NCBI GenBank assembly: GCA_030066265.1 | Contig: JASJCF010000007.1 | Location: 1-51,133 of the forward strand | Source of the DNA: Acidimicrobiia bacterium | Lineage (GTDB): Bacteria; Actinomycetota; Acidimicrobiia; Spongiisociales; UBA5794 | Direction: 5' to 3' | DNA length: 51,133 nucleotides | Shown here: one piece after another, positions 15,840 through 23,745 of the stretch | Position numbering within the stretch: the stretch's first letter is position 1 | Layout: each line of letters starts with the position of its first letter | Notes under the pieces: model-generated | The model's input: the letters and a program-made list of their open reading frames with translations, nothing else | Databases searched by the model: none | What the model was told of the DNA's origin: nothing | Translations under genes and position numbers: made by a program

Positions 15840-17642
15840 CTAGAAGGCCTCGTCCGGGACCTCCATGAGCCAGGCGTCCTCTGCCTGTGCGGCCGCGGTG
15901 CGGACCGCCACCTTGGGCAGGGCCTCCTTCACGAAGAACCGGGCCGAGGCGATCTTGCCGGTGTAGAACGCACGGTCGGCATCGTCGGCATCGTCCAGCT
16001 TGGCAGCGGCGATCTCAGCGTGCTCGAGGAGCAGCCAGGCGAGGATGACCTCGCCGAGGCTCTCCAGGAGCGCGTTGGTGTGGAAGCCGACCTTGTAGAG
16101 CTCCGTCGGCTGCTGCATCGACACCATCGAGTGGTTGACGAGCACCCCGACGTGGTTCTGGGCCTCCTCGAGTGCCTGGCCGAGCGCCTGGCGCTCGTCG
16201 GCGAACTCGTCGGAGCCGCCCTTGACGTACTCGAGGATGCCCTCGGCGAACCGCACCAGCGTCTGGCCCTGATCCCGCACGATCTTGCGGAAGAACAGGT
16301 CCAGCGCCTGGATGGCCGTCGTGCCCTCGTACAGGGTGTCGATCTTGGCGTCCCGGATGTACTGCTCGATCGGATAGTCCTGCGTGAAGCCAGAGCCGCC
16401 GTACACCTGCAGCGACGTCGCGAGGAGCTCGTACGCCTTCTCCGACGAGTAGCCCTTCACGATCGGGAGCAGCAGATCGTTGAGCTTGCTCCAGTAGGGG
16501 TCGTCCGGCTCGAGGCGAGCCTTGTCGAGCGTCATCGCAGCGTACAGGTTGAGAGCCCGCAGACCCTCGGCGTAGGACTTCTGGAGCATCAGCATGCGCC
16601 GAACGTCGGGATGGCGGATGATCTCGACCCGCGGTGCCGTCTTGTCGGTCATCTGGGTCATGTCCGATGACTGCACCCGCTCCTTGGCGAACTCGAGCGA
16701 GTTGAGATAGCCGGTCGACAGCGTGGCGGCCGACTTCACGCCGATCAGCATTCTGGCGTCTTCGATCACGAGGAACATCTGCTTGATGCCCTGGTGGACG
16801 TCGCCCACGAGATACCCGACACACGGCTCGTCGGTTCCCATGGTGAGCTCGCACGTGGTCGAGCCCTTGATGCCCATCTTCTTCTCGATGTTGGTGGTGT
16901 AGACACCGTTCCTCGCACCGAGCGTGCCGTCGTCGTTGAGCAGGTACTTGGGCACGATGAACATCGACAAGCCCTTGGTGCCCGGCTCGCCGCCCTCACG
17001 CCGCGCCAGCACGAGATGGACAATGTTCTCGAAGTAGTCGTTCTCGCCCGAGGTGATGAAGCGCTTGACACCCTCGAGGTGATAGGTGCTGCCCTCCACG
17101 TGGACCGCCTTGGAGGTTCCCGCACCGACGTCGGAACCGGCAGCCGGCTCCGTGAGGACCATGGTGGCGCCCCACCGATTGTCGACGATGCCCCTCGCCC
17201 AGGTCTCCTTCTGCTCCTCGGTGCCCACCTCGGCGATCACCCGCGCCATCAAACCGCCGCTGACGTAGAGGAACGCAGACGGGTTCGCGCCCACGAGCAA
17301 CTCCGTCGTGCCCCACCGCAGCGTGCTCGGTGCGTCGAATCCGCCGAGGTCCTTGCTGATGCCCAGGAGGTGCCATCCGCCATCGAACAAGGCATCGAGG
17401 CTCGTGTGGACCGACTCAGGCAGCTTGACCTCACCGTCCTCGAGCTTGAGGGGGATGCGGTCGGTGTCGACGAACGACTCCGCGAAGTCCTCGCGTGCGA
17501 GCCGATCGACCTCACGCAGGGCGTCCATCGCCATGTCCGTGTCGAAACTGTCGAATGGGGGCGTGCCGTACACCTCGCCCATCTTCAAGTACTCGAAGAG
17601 GTTGAACTGGATGTCTCGCAGATTGCTCTTGTAGTGGCTCAT
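15840..17642 (-). CDS. fadE: Long acyl-CoA dehydrogenase (FadE5-like)
   Basis: 600 residues, the long FadE subfamily rather than the usual 380. The N-terminal helical domain is extended (DIQFNLFEYL start). FAD/acyl-CoA motifs MVLTEPAAGSDVGAG and YHLEGVKRFITSGEND are present, as is the catalytic-base segment LYEGTTAIQALDL with its Glu. The C-terminal about 120 residues form the extra helical domain of this subfamily. It oxidises fatty acyl-CoA to trans-2-enoyl-CoA and passes electrons to ETF, then EtfD. ATG at 17642 has GAGGTG 3 nt upstream and is preferred over 17660. It is divergent from a TetR gene around a palindromic operator. Confidence 0.88.
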   Translation of the reverse strand: MSHYKSNLRDIQFNLFEYLKMGEVYGTPPFDSFDTDMAMDALREVDRLAREDFAESFVDTDRIPLKLEDGEVKLPESVHTSLDALFDGGWHLLGISKDLGGFDAPSTLRWGTTELLVGANPSAFLYVSGGLMARVIAEVGTEEQKETWARGIVDNRWGATMVLTEPAAGSDVGAGTSKAVHVEGSTYHLEGVKRFITSGENDYFENIVHLVLARREGGEPGTKGLSMFIVPKYLLNDDGTLGARNGVYTTNIEKKMGIKGSTTCELTMGTDEPCVGYLVGDVHQGIKQMFLVIEDARMLIGVKSAATLSTGYLNSLEFAKERVQSSDMTQMTDKTAPRVEIIRHPDVRRMLMLQKSYAEGLRALNLYAAMTLDKARLEPDDPYWSKLNDLLLPIVKGYSSEKAYELLATSLQVYGGSGFTQDYPIEQYIRDAKIDTLYEGTTAIQALDLFFRKIVRDQGQTLVRFAEGILEYVKGGSDEFADERQALGQALEEAQNHVGVLVNHSMVSMQQPTELYKVGFHTNALLESLGEVILAWLLLEHAEIAAAKLDDADDADRAFYTGKIASARFFVKEALPKVAVRTAAAQAEDAWLMEVPDEAF

Positions 17643-17707
17643 GGGCACCTCACTATCCACCAGCGCAGCGATCGGCGACGCGTGTCACCGATCGTCGGAC
17701 GATCGAC

Positions 17708-17733
17708 CTAATTTGAGTATACACTCAAATTAG
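17708..17733. promoter_or_regulatory. Palindromic TetR-type operator between fadE and tetR
   Basis: CTAATTTGAGT (17708-17718), spacer ATAC, ACTCAAATTAG (17723-17733): 11-bp perfect arms, strikingly A+T-rich for this genome. The centre overlaps the minus-strand hexamer TATACT, a plausible fadE -10. The core TTGAG-N6-CTCAA (17713-17728) reappears upstream of fadA at 35477-35492. Confidence 0.8.
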
Positions 17734-17776
17734 AGCGCCCACTCAGAATCTGCTGTCGTTGACTGCGTGGGTGCCA

Positions 17777-17808
17777 TACGATGGCCCGGCTACGAAGGGG
17801 AAGCGCAC
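17777..17808 (+). promoter_or_regulatory. Putative tetR promoter and RBS
   Basis: TACGAT (17777-17782) lies 26 nt before the GTG start at 17809, leaving a short leader that contains the purine run AAGGGGAA about 6 nt before the start. This favours the GTG at 17809 over upstream starts. Confidence 0.45.
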
Positions 17809-18366
17809 GTGGGTCGCTATCAGGCTGGCATCGAGACCGAGGCACGCATCATCGACGCCACGCGTTCGCTGCTCGCCGAAGGTGGGCTCGAAGCAGCGAC
17901 CCTGAAGGCGATCTGCGACCGGGCCGAGGTGCGTGCCGGATCGTTCTACAACCTCTTCGGATCGAAGGAAGAGGCGATCCTCCAGGTCGTCCGGGAAGCG
18001 ATCGATGCCGTCGACCCCGATCCCACGCACGCTGGAACCGACACCGTCGACGACCTCGTGGCCGCCTACATCCGATTCTTCGAAGAGGAGCCACAGCTCG
18101 CCCGGATCTACGTGCTGGCCGGCGTCGCCGGGGAGCCCTCCGACAACGGCTCCCGCCGCCGATTCCTGCGGCACCACGAGACCCGCGTCGAGCGCTTCGC
18201 CGACGCCATGGTTCGCGACACCGGTCTCACCGAGCAGGATGCCGAGGTCCAGGCCGAGCTGTTGCTCGGGGCGCTCGACGGCCTCGCCGTCCGTTGGGCG
18301 CTCGACACGGAGTTCGCATTCGCCGCATACGCGAAGCTCGCCAGGGAGCGATTCGGTACCGAGTGA
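17809..18366 (+). CDS. TetR/AcrR-family regulator of fatty-acid degradation (predicted)
   Basis: 185 residues. The TetR HTH spans about residues 8-55 (ETEARIIDATRSLLAEGGLEAATLKAICDRAEVRAGSFYNLFGSKEEAIL), and the helical ligand domain fills the rest. Divergence from fadE across an 11-bp-arm palindrome predicts repression of fadE and probably of itself, with an acyl-CoA or fatty acid as inducer, as for other actinobacterial FadR-like TetR proteins (inference). The same core operator stands before fadAB. Its stop and the convergent membrane gene at 18409 are 42 bp apart. Confidence 0.82.
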   Translation: MGRYQAGIETEARIIDATRSLLAEGGLEAATLKAICDRAEVRAGSFYNLFGSKEEAILQVVREAIDAVDPDPTHAGTDTVDDLVAAYIRFFEEEPQLARIYVLAGVAGEPSDNGSRRRFLRHHETRVERFADAMVRDTGLTEQDAEVQAELLLGALDGLAVRWALDTEFAFAAYAKLARERFGTE

Positions 18367-18408
18367 CCAGGTCGGCGTGGTCAGCTTGGCGTCGTCAGCT
18401 TGGTGTGA

Positions 18409-18813
18409 TCAGCTCGGACCTGCGGCCGCCACGATCGCGCAGAGCACGACGAGCACTGCAGTGATCGATCCGAACACGTATCGCTCGACGTTCGTCTTCC
18501 CCATGAGGTTCGCCGCGGTGTTGAGCGCGAGGTAGGCGACCACGGCCCACGATCCGACCAGGATGAAGCGATCAGTGAGCGGGGAGTCGATCACACCCGC
18601 ACGAGCCAGGATGAGGTAGGCGAACCCCATCAGGATGAAGACTGCGACCCCGCTCATGATGCGATAGCGAGTGGTCAGGGTTCCCGACTCGGTCGCCGCC
18701 CGGCCGCCGTAGGCATACTCGCCGAGCGGTGCCCCCAGGGCGAGCGCTGCCTGGAAGATGGCGAGCACGCCGAACAGCGCCACAGCGATGAGCGCAATGG
18801 TTTCGACGTCCAT
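18409..18813 (-). CDS. Small four-helix membrane protein
   Basis: 134 residues, function unknown. Four hydrophobic segments (about 6-27, 50-70, 82-104, 112-131) are separated by short polar loops, one with the sequence GEYAYGGRAATESG. No catalytic motif. It converges with the TetR gene and has its own leaderless box TAGGCT. It resembles small integral membrane proteins common in actinobacteria. Confidence 0.7.
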   Translation of the reverse strand: MDVETIALIAVALFGVLAIFQAALALGAPLGEYAYGGRAATESGTLTTRYRIMSGVAVFILMGFAYLILARAGVIDSPLTDRFILVGSWAVVAYLALNTAANLMGKTNVERYVFGSITAVLVVLCAIVAAAGPS

Positions 18814-18825
18814 CCGGTCAGCCTA
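18814..18825 (-). promoter_or_regulatory. Leaderless -10 box for the 134-residue membrane protein
   Basis: TAGGCT (18825-18820 on the minus strand), 6-nt spacer to ATG. Confidence 0.55.
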
Positions 18826-18857
18826 TGCACGCCCCTCCCGCTGGCCGTCGGAGTTGC

Positions 18858-19556
18858 TCAGTACCGGAGCCCCATGCTGGTGCACAGGAAGCCGGTGAAA
18901 GCGCTTGCCTTCTTGTAGGCCGCCGCCAGGGTCTCGTCGAAGTCCGGTGAGGTCACCGCCTTCTGCGTCATCCCATGACCCGCGGTGAAGCTCTTGAGAC
19001 GGAGATCGTCGGGATACGGGTTGTCCTCTCCGTACTCCTTCGGCACGCGTTTCAGGACCTCGTCCTCCGCCGGTTCCATGGTCCAGGCATCGGTGAAGGC
19101 CTTGGACTTGGTGGCCTTCTTCCACTCGTCGGGACGCTCGTGGATGTTGTCCCGGATCACCCTGGCGACCTTGGGCTCCGGGTGCCACATCCCGACGCCT
19201 GCCCAGCAGTCGCTCGGGGCGATGTGAACGTAGAAGCCCGGTGCGTGGACGTCCTTGCCCATCTCGTGCCGGAACTGGATGCCGACGTTGGTCTTGTAGG
19301 GGGTCTTGTCCTTGCTGAACCGTGTGTCGCGATAGGGACGCATGAGCGACCCGCCGTTGGTCCGGGTGTCGGCGACGAAGTGCTCAGAGATCGCCTGGAG
19401 TCTCGGACCGAAGTCCTCGATGAACTCCTTGGCCGGCTCGCGGATCAGCGTGATGTAGCGATCCTTGTTCGCATCCCACCATTCCTTGTTGTTGTTGGCG
19501 GCGACCTCCTTGAGGAACGTGAACACCTGGGGCGAGAAGTACGACTGACGCGGCAT
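18858..19556 (-). CDS. DUF2461-family protein
   Basis: 232 residues matching the DUF2461 pattern: FSPQVFTFLKEVAANNNKEWWDANKDRY near the N terminus, RFSKDKTPYKTNVGIQFRH, then GFYVHIAPSDCWAGVGMWHPEP, and a C-terminal basic and aromatic region ending GFLCTSMGLRY. Biochemical role unknown for the family. ATG at 19556 is preceded by GGAAGGAAGG, and TATCTT (19585-19580) is a likely -10. The frame stays open upstream to 19829, but that part lacks family similarity. Confidence 0.85.
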   Translation of the reverse strand: MPRQSYFSPQVFTFLKEVAANNNKEWWDANKDRYITLIREPAKEFIEDFGPRLQAISEHFVADTRTNGGSLMRPYRDTRFSKDKTPYKTNVGIQFRHEMGKDVHAPGFYVHIAPSDCWAGVGMWHPEPKVARVIRDNIHERPDEWKKATKSKAFTDAWTMEPAEDEVLKRVPKEYGEDNPYPDDLRLKSFTAGHGMTQKAVTSPDFDETLAAAYKKASAFTGFLCTSMGLRY

Positions 19557-19727
19557 GGGGCACCTTCCTTCCGGCACCCAAGATACGGTGCGCGAGGCTC
19601 GCCTGGAAGAGGTGTGATGTCCCTGCGCGGAACACCGTTGGAGCACGACGCGCGGGAGACCGGCACCCGACCGTCCCGTTGCCCGCGACCCGCCAAGTGT
19701 CGGTAGCCTGGCGCACGGGATTCCCGT

Positions 19728-20645
19728 ATGGACTACGCACTCCAGGTATCTGGCAGCTACGACCGCCTGCTCGAAGCCGCCGCCTTCGCCAGGCGAAGGG
19801 GCCTCGTCGCCCTCGCCCTCCCCGACCACTACCTCATGGCCCTCTCGGAGGACGAGGCGAAGAAGACCGATGCACCAGACGCCTTCGTGCAGTTCGGAGG
19901 CCTGGCCCGAGAGACCACCGAGCTCGACCTCGTGATGCTGGTCTCACCCATCACATTCCGCCATCCCGCGGTGCTGGCGAAGATGGCGATGACCCTCGAC
20001 GACATGTCGGGCGGCAGGTTCTGCCTCGGCGTGGGCACCGGGTGGATGGACCTCGAGCACGAGGTGTTCGGCATCCCCTATCCGAGCACTGCGCAGCGGT
20101 TCGAGCTGCTCGAGGACGCGTTGGGCTACCTCACGGCGGCGTTCGATCCGGACACCCCGGGGTACGAAGGTGATCACTTCCACCTCCGGGCCTTCCCGCT
20201 GCAGCCATCGTCGGGTCGTCGCATCCCCATCGTCATCGGCGGAACCGGGCCCCACAAGACACCGAGCCTCGCCGGGCGGTTCGCGGACGAGTTCAACGTC
20301 TACCCCGGCCCCGACATCGCCGCGAGGATCGACCGGATGCGCGCGGCGGCAGCGGAGTCCGGCAGGGACCCGGACTCGATCCGCCTTTCTTCGAGCGGAC
20401 AAGTGGTCGCAGCGGCGACGGAATCGGAGTTCAATGAACGCATGGACCGACGTGCCGCCGAAGCGGGGATCACCCGAGACGAGCTGGACGCTCACTACGA
20501 CAAGCGGCAGACACCGAGAGGCACCTACGAGCAGGTGCGCCTGCAGCTCGAGGAGTTCGGCCGCCTCGGCGTGAGCCGGTTCTACTTCCAGGGCATCTAC
20601 GGTGAACTCGACACCGACGAGCTCATGGACGGACTGGGGATCTGA
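19728..20645 (+). CDS. LLM-class (F420-dependent) oxidoreductase
   Basis: 305 residues, luciferase-like TIM barrel. Visible landmarks are LALPDHYLMA, LVMLVSPITFRHPAVLAKMAMTLDDMSGGRFCLGVGTGWMDLEHEVFGIPYP and RRIPIVIGGTGPHKTPSLAGRFADEFNVY. These match the F420-dependent LLM group common in actinobacteria rather than FMN luciferases. Substrate unknown. TAGCCT (19704-19709) lies 18 nt upstream, leaving a leader of about 11 nt. Its stop codon forms TGATG with a 35-codon frame that leads to the next hydrolase. Confidence 0.87.
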   Translation: MDYALQVSGSYDRLLEAAAFARRRGLVALALPDHYLMALSEDEAKKTDAPDAFVQFGGLARETTELDLVMLVSPITFRHPAVLAKMAMTLDDMSGGRFCLGVGTGWMDLEHEVFGIPYPSTAQRFELLEDALGYLTAAFDPDTPGYEGDHFHLRAFPLQPSSGRRIPIVIGGTGPHKTPSLAGRFADEFNVYPGPDIAARIDRMRAAAAESGRDPDSIRLSSSGQVVAAATESEFNERMDRRAAEAGITRDELDAHYDKRQTPRGTYEQVRLQLEEFGRLGVSRFYFQGIYGELDTDELMDGLGI

Positions 20646-20761
20646 TGCCGGGGCACGCAACGATCAGCTCGAGCGATTCTGGCGTACCTGCAGCCCGGAT
20701 ATGGTATGGAGGGACGCAAGAACGGCAAAAAGGGCGCGGACGGGGGATCTGATGCCGGAGC
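20631..20761 (+). repeat. 24-bp direct repeat, 107 bp apart, at a gene junction
   Basis: 20631-20654 and 20738-20761 match in 22 of 24 positions (core GGGGATCTGATGCCGG). The first copy is the end of the LLM gene, the second the start of the hydrolase gene. Each contains TGATG, so the first links the LLM stop to an ATG and the second links that frame's stop to the hydrolase ATG. Confidence 0.85.
20645..20752 (+). CDS. Possible 35-residue linking ORF (weak)
   Basis: ATG at 20645 overlaps the LLM stop, and the frame ends at TGA 20750-20752, overlapping the hydrolase ATG. The predicted peptide is Ser/Gly/Arg-rich without recognisable features. It also contains a possible -10 (TATGGT at 20700) for the hydrolase. 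It is probably a by-product of the duplicated junction rather than a conserved gene. Confidence 0.2.
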   Translation: MPGHATISSSDSGVPAARIWYGGTQERQKGRGRGI

Positions 20762-21639
20762 GAATCACCATCGACTCCAACGGACCGGTCAGCCTTCTCG
20801 ATCACGGAGGCGACGGGCGGCTCATCGTCTGTGTGCACGGCCTCGAGGGCTCCGCCTACAACTGGACGCTCACTGCACCCCACCTCGCCGAGACCCACCG
20901 CGTCGTCGCTCCGGACCTCTCCGGCTTCGCATACACACCACCGCTGGACCGCGGATCCACGGTGGAGGCGAATGCGGCCCTGGTGGCCGATGTCATCAAG
21001 CACTTCGGAGATCGGGCGCTGCTCATCGGCAACTCCATGGGCGGGCTCATCTCCCTCCTCGTCGCTGAGCGTGACCCCGATCTCGTCGAAGGCGTCGTGC
21101 TCATCAATCCCGCCGCGCCGGTCACGGACTGGACGAGGGTGAGCCCGACGGCCGCAGCGCGACTCTCGACGCCGTTGATCCCATTCGTCGCCGGCCCGAT
21201 CATCGATCTGTGGCGATCCAGCCAGACTCCCGAGCAAGGGGCGGAGGAGGCCCTGCGCTTCGTGGCAGCCGACCCGCATGCCATCGACCAGCGGGTCTGG
21301 GATCACGCCGAGGAGATCGCGACCCTGCGCCGGACCCAGAGTCATGCGACCGAGGTGTTGATCACGGCGGTGCGATCGATCGCACCGTACGTCCTGCGCA
21401 AGCCGACGTTCGCTCGCCTGCTGCATCGCATCTCCCAACCGGTCCTCCACGTCCACGGAACCGAGGACGACCTGATCCAGGTCGAGACCGCACGGTGGAT
21501 GGCAACCGAGCGGCCCGACTGGACCACGATCCTGTTCGACGGGATCGGACACGTCCCGATGCTCGAAGCGCCCGAGAAGCTCCTCGAGGTGATCCGGGTC
21601 TGGGAGCGCACGTACCTCCACCCACGATCGGCGCCGTAG
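20752..21639 (+). CDS. Alpha/beta-hydrolase
   Basis: 295 residues with the full hydrolase triad pattern: oxyanion strand VCVHGLEGSAYNW, nucleophile elbow GNSMGG, acid VHGTEDDLIQ and GIGHVPMLEAPEKL with the catalytic His. A lid-like helical insert lies between. Substrate unknown. It lies downstream of an LLM oxidoreductase, a pairing seen in catabolic clusters. ATG at 20752 follows a GGGGGA purine run; upstream frame extension lacks family similarity. Confidence 0.85.
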   Translation: MPERITIDSNGPVSLLDHGGDGRLIVCVHGLEGSAYNWTLTAPHLAETHRVVAPDLSGFAYTPPLDRGSTVEANAALVADVIKHFGDRALLIGNSMGGLISLLVAERDPDLVEGVVLINPAAPVTDWTRVSPTAAARLSTPLIPFVAGPIIDLWRSSQTPEQGAEEALRFVAADPHAIDQRVWDHAEEIATLRRTQSHATEVLITAVRSIAPYVLRKPTFARLLHRISQPVLHVHGTEDDLIQVETARWMATERPDWTTILFDGIGHVPMLEAPEKLLEVIRVWERTYLHPRSAP

Positions 21640-21718
21640 CACCACGAACGGCTCGCCATCGACTGCGAGCACGAACTCGCACGGGCGAAGGAGACCGGGT
21701 CTACTCGTCGCTCTCCGG

Positions 21719-21730
21719 TACGGTTCACCC
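21719..21730 (+). promoter_or_regulatory. Leaderless -10 box for the CapA-like gene
   Basis: TACGGT (21719-21724), 6-nt spacer to GTG at 21731. Confidence 0.5.
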
Positions 21731-22840
21731 GTGCAGCTCCGACATCTCTCGCTGCTCGTGTTGGCGGCCATCACGGCTGCGGCGTGCACCCCGTCAGACG
21801 CGTCCGTCGCGGAGGCGCCTGCCACACCCGCCGCGATGACCACCCTTCCGCCGGCTACGACCACGACCACCGTGGCTCCCCTCGCCGGGGAATCCGCTCC
21901 GGACACCACGACGACCACGACCACGATCGGCCCCATCGAGACGCCGAAGCGCACGCTCGTCGTATCCGGGACCGGCGACGTGAATCTGGATCCCCGATTC
22001 GTGAGGAGCTTCCCGTCGCAGGGGTACGACTACGCCTGGACCGGCCTGTTCGGAGCGTTCCTGGCCGACGACCTCACGATCGTGAACCTCGAGTGCTCCC
22101 CGTCCGACCTCGGGACGCCGTGGGACAAGCCGTGGACCTTCCGCTGTGACCCCGCTGCGCTCCCCTCCATGGCCGCGGCAGGCGTCGACATCGCAAACCT
22201 CGCCAACAACCACGGCATGGACTACGGGTTCGACGCGATGCTCGACGGGCGACGGAACCTCGAGGCCGAAGGCATCGACCCCGTTGGCACCGGCGCCGAC
22301 TACGACGAGGCGTACACACCGGTTGTCGAGGAGATCAATGGCTGGACGGTGGCCGTCATCGGCAGTGGCGGGGTCAACCCCGAGACCGGATCGTGGCTTG
22401 CCCGAGACGACCGGCCGGGAATGACCCACGGCGACAACACCGAGTCCATCGCCGAGGCCATCCGTGCGGCCGATGAGTACGCCGATCTGGTGCTCGTCAC
22501 GGCACATTGGGGCGAGCAGGGCACCACCCGGCCGAGGGCCTTCGAACGTCGACAAGCCGAGGCGTGGATCGATGCCGGTGCAGACGGCGTGTTCGGGCAC
22601 CATCAGCACGTGCTCCAGCCCCTCGAGTTCTACAACGGGCGGCCGATCGCCTGGGGTCTCGGGAACTTCGTGTGGCAGGCCTATCCGCCCAAGAGCGTCA
22701 ACACGGCGATCGCGCAGTTCGTGTACGAACCGGACGGCCGGGTCCGAGCCTGCCTCGTCCCTGTCCGGATCGAACGTCCCGGCCACCCGGTGATCCAGAA
22801 TGCGTCGACGCTCGGGTGTGCGGACACGGGTGCGCGCTGA
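21731..22840 (+). CDS. CapA-family metallophosphatase-like lipoprotein
   Basis: 369 residues. Lipoprotein signal with lipobox TAAAC (Cys 19), a Thr/Pro-rich linker to about residue 75, then the CapA/PgsA fold: VSGTGDVNLD (metal Asp), VNLECSPSD, ANLANNHGMDYG (NNH), VTAHWGEQ and GADGVFGHHQHVLQPLEFYNGRPIAWGLGNFVW. CapA proteins help poly-gamma-glutamate assembly, but many actinobacterial members act alone as surface phosphoesterases. No capB/capC genes are nearby, so a capsule role is unsupported. Confidence 0.85.
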   Translation: MQLRHLSLLVLAAITAAACTPSDASVAEAPATPAAMTTLPPATTTTTVAPLAGESAPDTTTTTTTIGPIETPKRTLVVSGTGDVNLDPRFVRSFPSQGYDYAWTGLFGAFLADDLTIVNLECSPSDLGTPWDKPWTFRCDPAALPSMAAAGVDIANLANNHGMDYGFDAMLDGRRNLEAEGIDPVGTGADYDEAYTPVVEEINGWTVAVIGSGGVNPETGSWLARDDRPGMTHGDNTESIAEAIRAADEYADLVLVTAHWGEQGTTRPRAFERRQAEAWIDAGADGVFGHHQHVLQPLEFYNGRPIAWGLGNFVWQAYPPKSVNTAIAQFVYEPDGRVRACLVPVRIERPGHPVIQNASTLGCADTGAR

Positions 22841-22841
22841 C

Positions 22842-23666
22842 TCAGCCCTCCCACGGCACCCGGTAGACCTCGACGGGATCGTCGAAGCCCTTGAGGGCGA
22901 GCTGGCCCGCCGGCTCGAACGCCTGGGGCTTGCCGATCGACAGATCACGCACCGCACGTGACACGAGGATCTCGCCCGGTCCGCCGTGAGAGCACAGTCG
23001 CGACGCGAGATTGACGGAGGCGCCGAAGAGGTCATCACTGCTCGACACGGGCTCGCCGGCCGCCATGCCGATGCTGACCTGCGGCGATCGCTGCACGGAA
23101 GCGTTCCCGCCTGTGAGCTGACGCTGGATCGCAACGGCGCACGCCACCGCTCCCGATACCGACACGAACGACGAGAGGATCCCGTCTCCGGTGTGCTTGA
23201 CCTCGCGACCGCCCCACTCGTGAAGGCATCCCCGGACGACATCGTCGTGACTGCCGAGGACCTCGATCGCAGCGTCGTCGCCATGTCGGCTGCTGATCTC
23301 GGTCGATCCGACGATGTCAGTGAACATGATGGTCCGCAGGGCGGCGTCGGGAGTGTCCGCATCATGGACGACCCGATGGTCGTCATCCATCTGCCACTCG
23401 CCGAAGAAGCCCGCCATCGACTCGCCGGACACCTCGATCATCCGATGCGGCGTCAGGCCGTGCGCCTCCTTGTGGCATGCCACGGCGGTCTCAGCATCGG
23501 GAGACTCGACGAGGCAGAACGCCTTCCCCCCGGCGTCGTTGAACCAGTAGGTGAGCCACCGCACCCCGTATGCGTCTTGCATCTCGAGGTCGCGCTTGTG
23601 GGCTGCGGCCACGTCCTCGGGGCTGGCCCCTCCCAACGACTCGTGGATGTCCATGAACACCGGCAC
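22842..23666 (-). CDS. DUF4242-class III adenylate cyclase fusion
   Basis: 274 residues. Residues 1-88 match the DUF4242 (predicted nickel-binding, ferredoxin-like) domain: MPVFMDIHESLGGASPEDVAAAH, YGVRWLTYWFNDAGGKAFCLVESPDAE, AVACHKEAHGLTPHRMIEV. Residues about 108-270 are a class III cyclase catalytic domain with metal Asp 117 (FTDIVGST) and 161 (GDG), adenine-specifying Lys 157 and transition-state N219/R223 (VNLASRL), all canonical, so cAMP synthesis is predicted. Start is GTG 6 nt after TAGCAT. It is divergent from ParA with 79 bp between. Confidence 0.86.
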   Translation of the reverse strand: MPVFMDIHESLGGASPEDVAAAHKRDLEMQDAYGVRWLTYWFNDAGGKAFCLVESPDAETAVACHKEAHGLTPHRMIEVSGESMAGFFGEWQMDDDHRVVHDADTPDAALRTIMFTDIVGSTEISSRHGDDAAIEVLGSHDDVVRGCLHEWGGREVKHTGDGILSSFVSVSGAVACAVAIQRQLTGGNASVQRSPQVSIGMAAGEPVSSSDDLFGASVNLASRLCSHGGPGEILVSRAVRDLSIGKPQAFEPAGQLALKGFDDPVEVYRVPWEG

Positions 23667-23678
23667 GGGGCGATGCTA
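23667..23678 (-). promoter_or_regulatory. Leaderless -10 box for the cyclase gene
   Basis: TAGCAT (23678-23673 on the minus strand), 6-nt spacer to GTG. Confidence 0.55.
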
Positions 23679-23732
23679 CCGGTCGCGGCTGGTCTGCGCC
23701 GTGCGCCCGAGCAGCCGGCGATGGCGCTCACG

Positions 23733-23745
23733 TAGTATCGACGCC
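23733..23745 (+). promoter_or_regulatory. Leaderless -10 box for the parA-like gene
   Basis: TAGTAT (23733-23738), 7-nt spacer to ATG at 23746. Confidence 0.6.
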
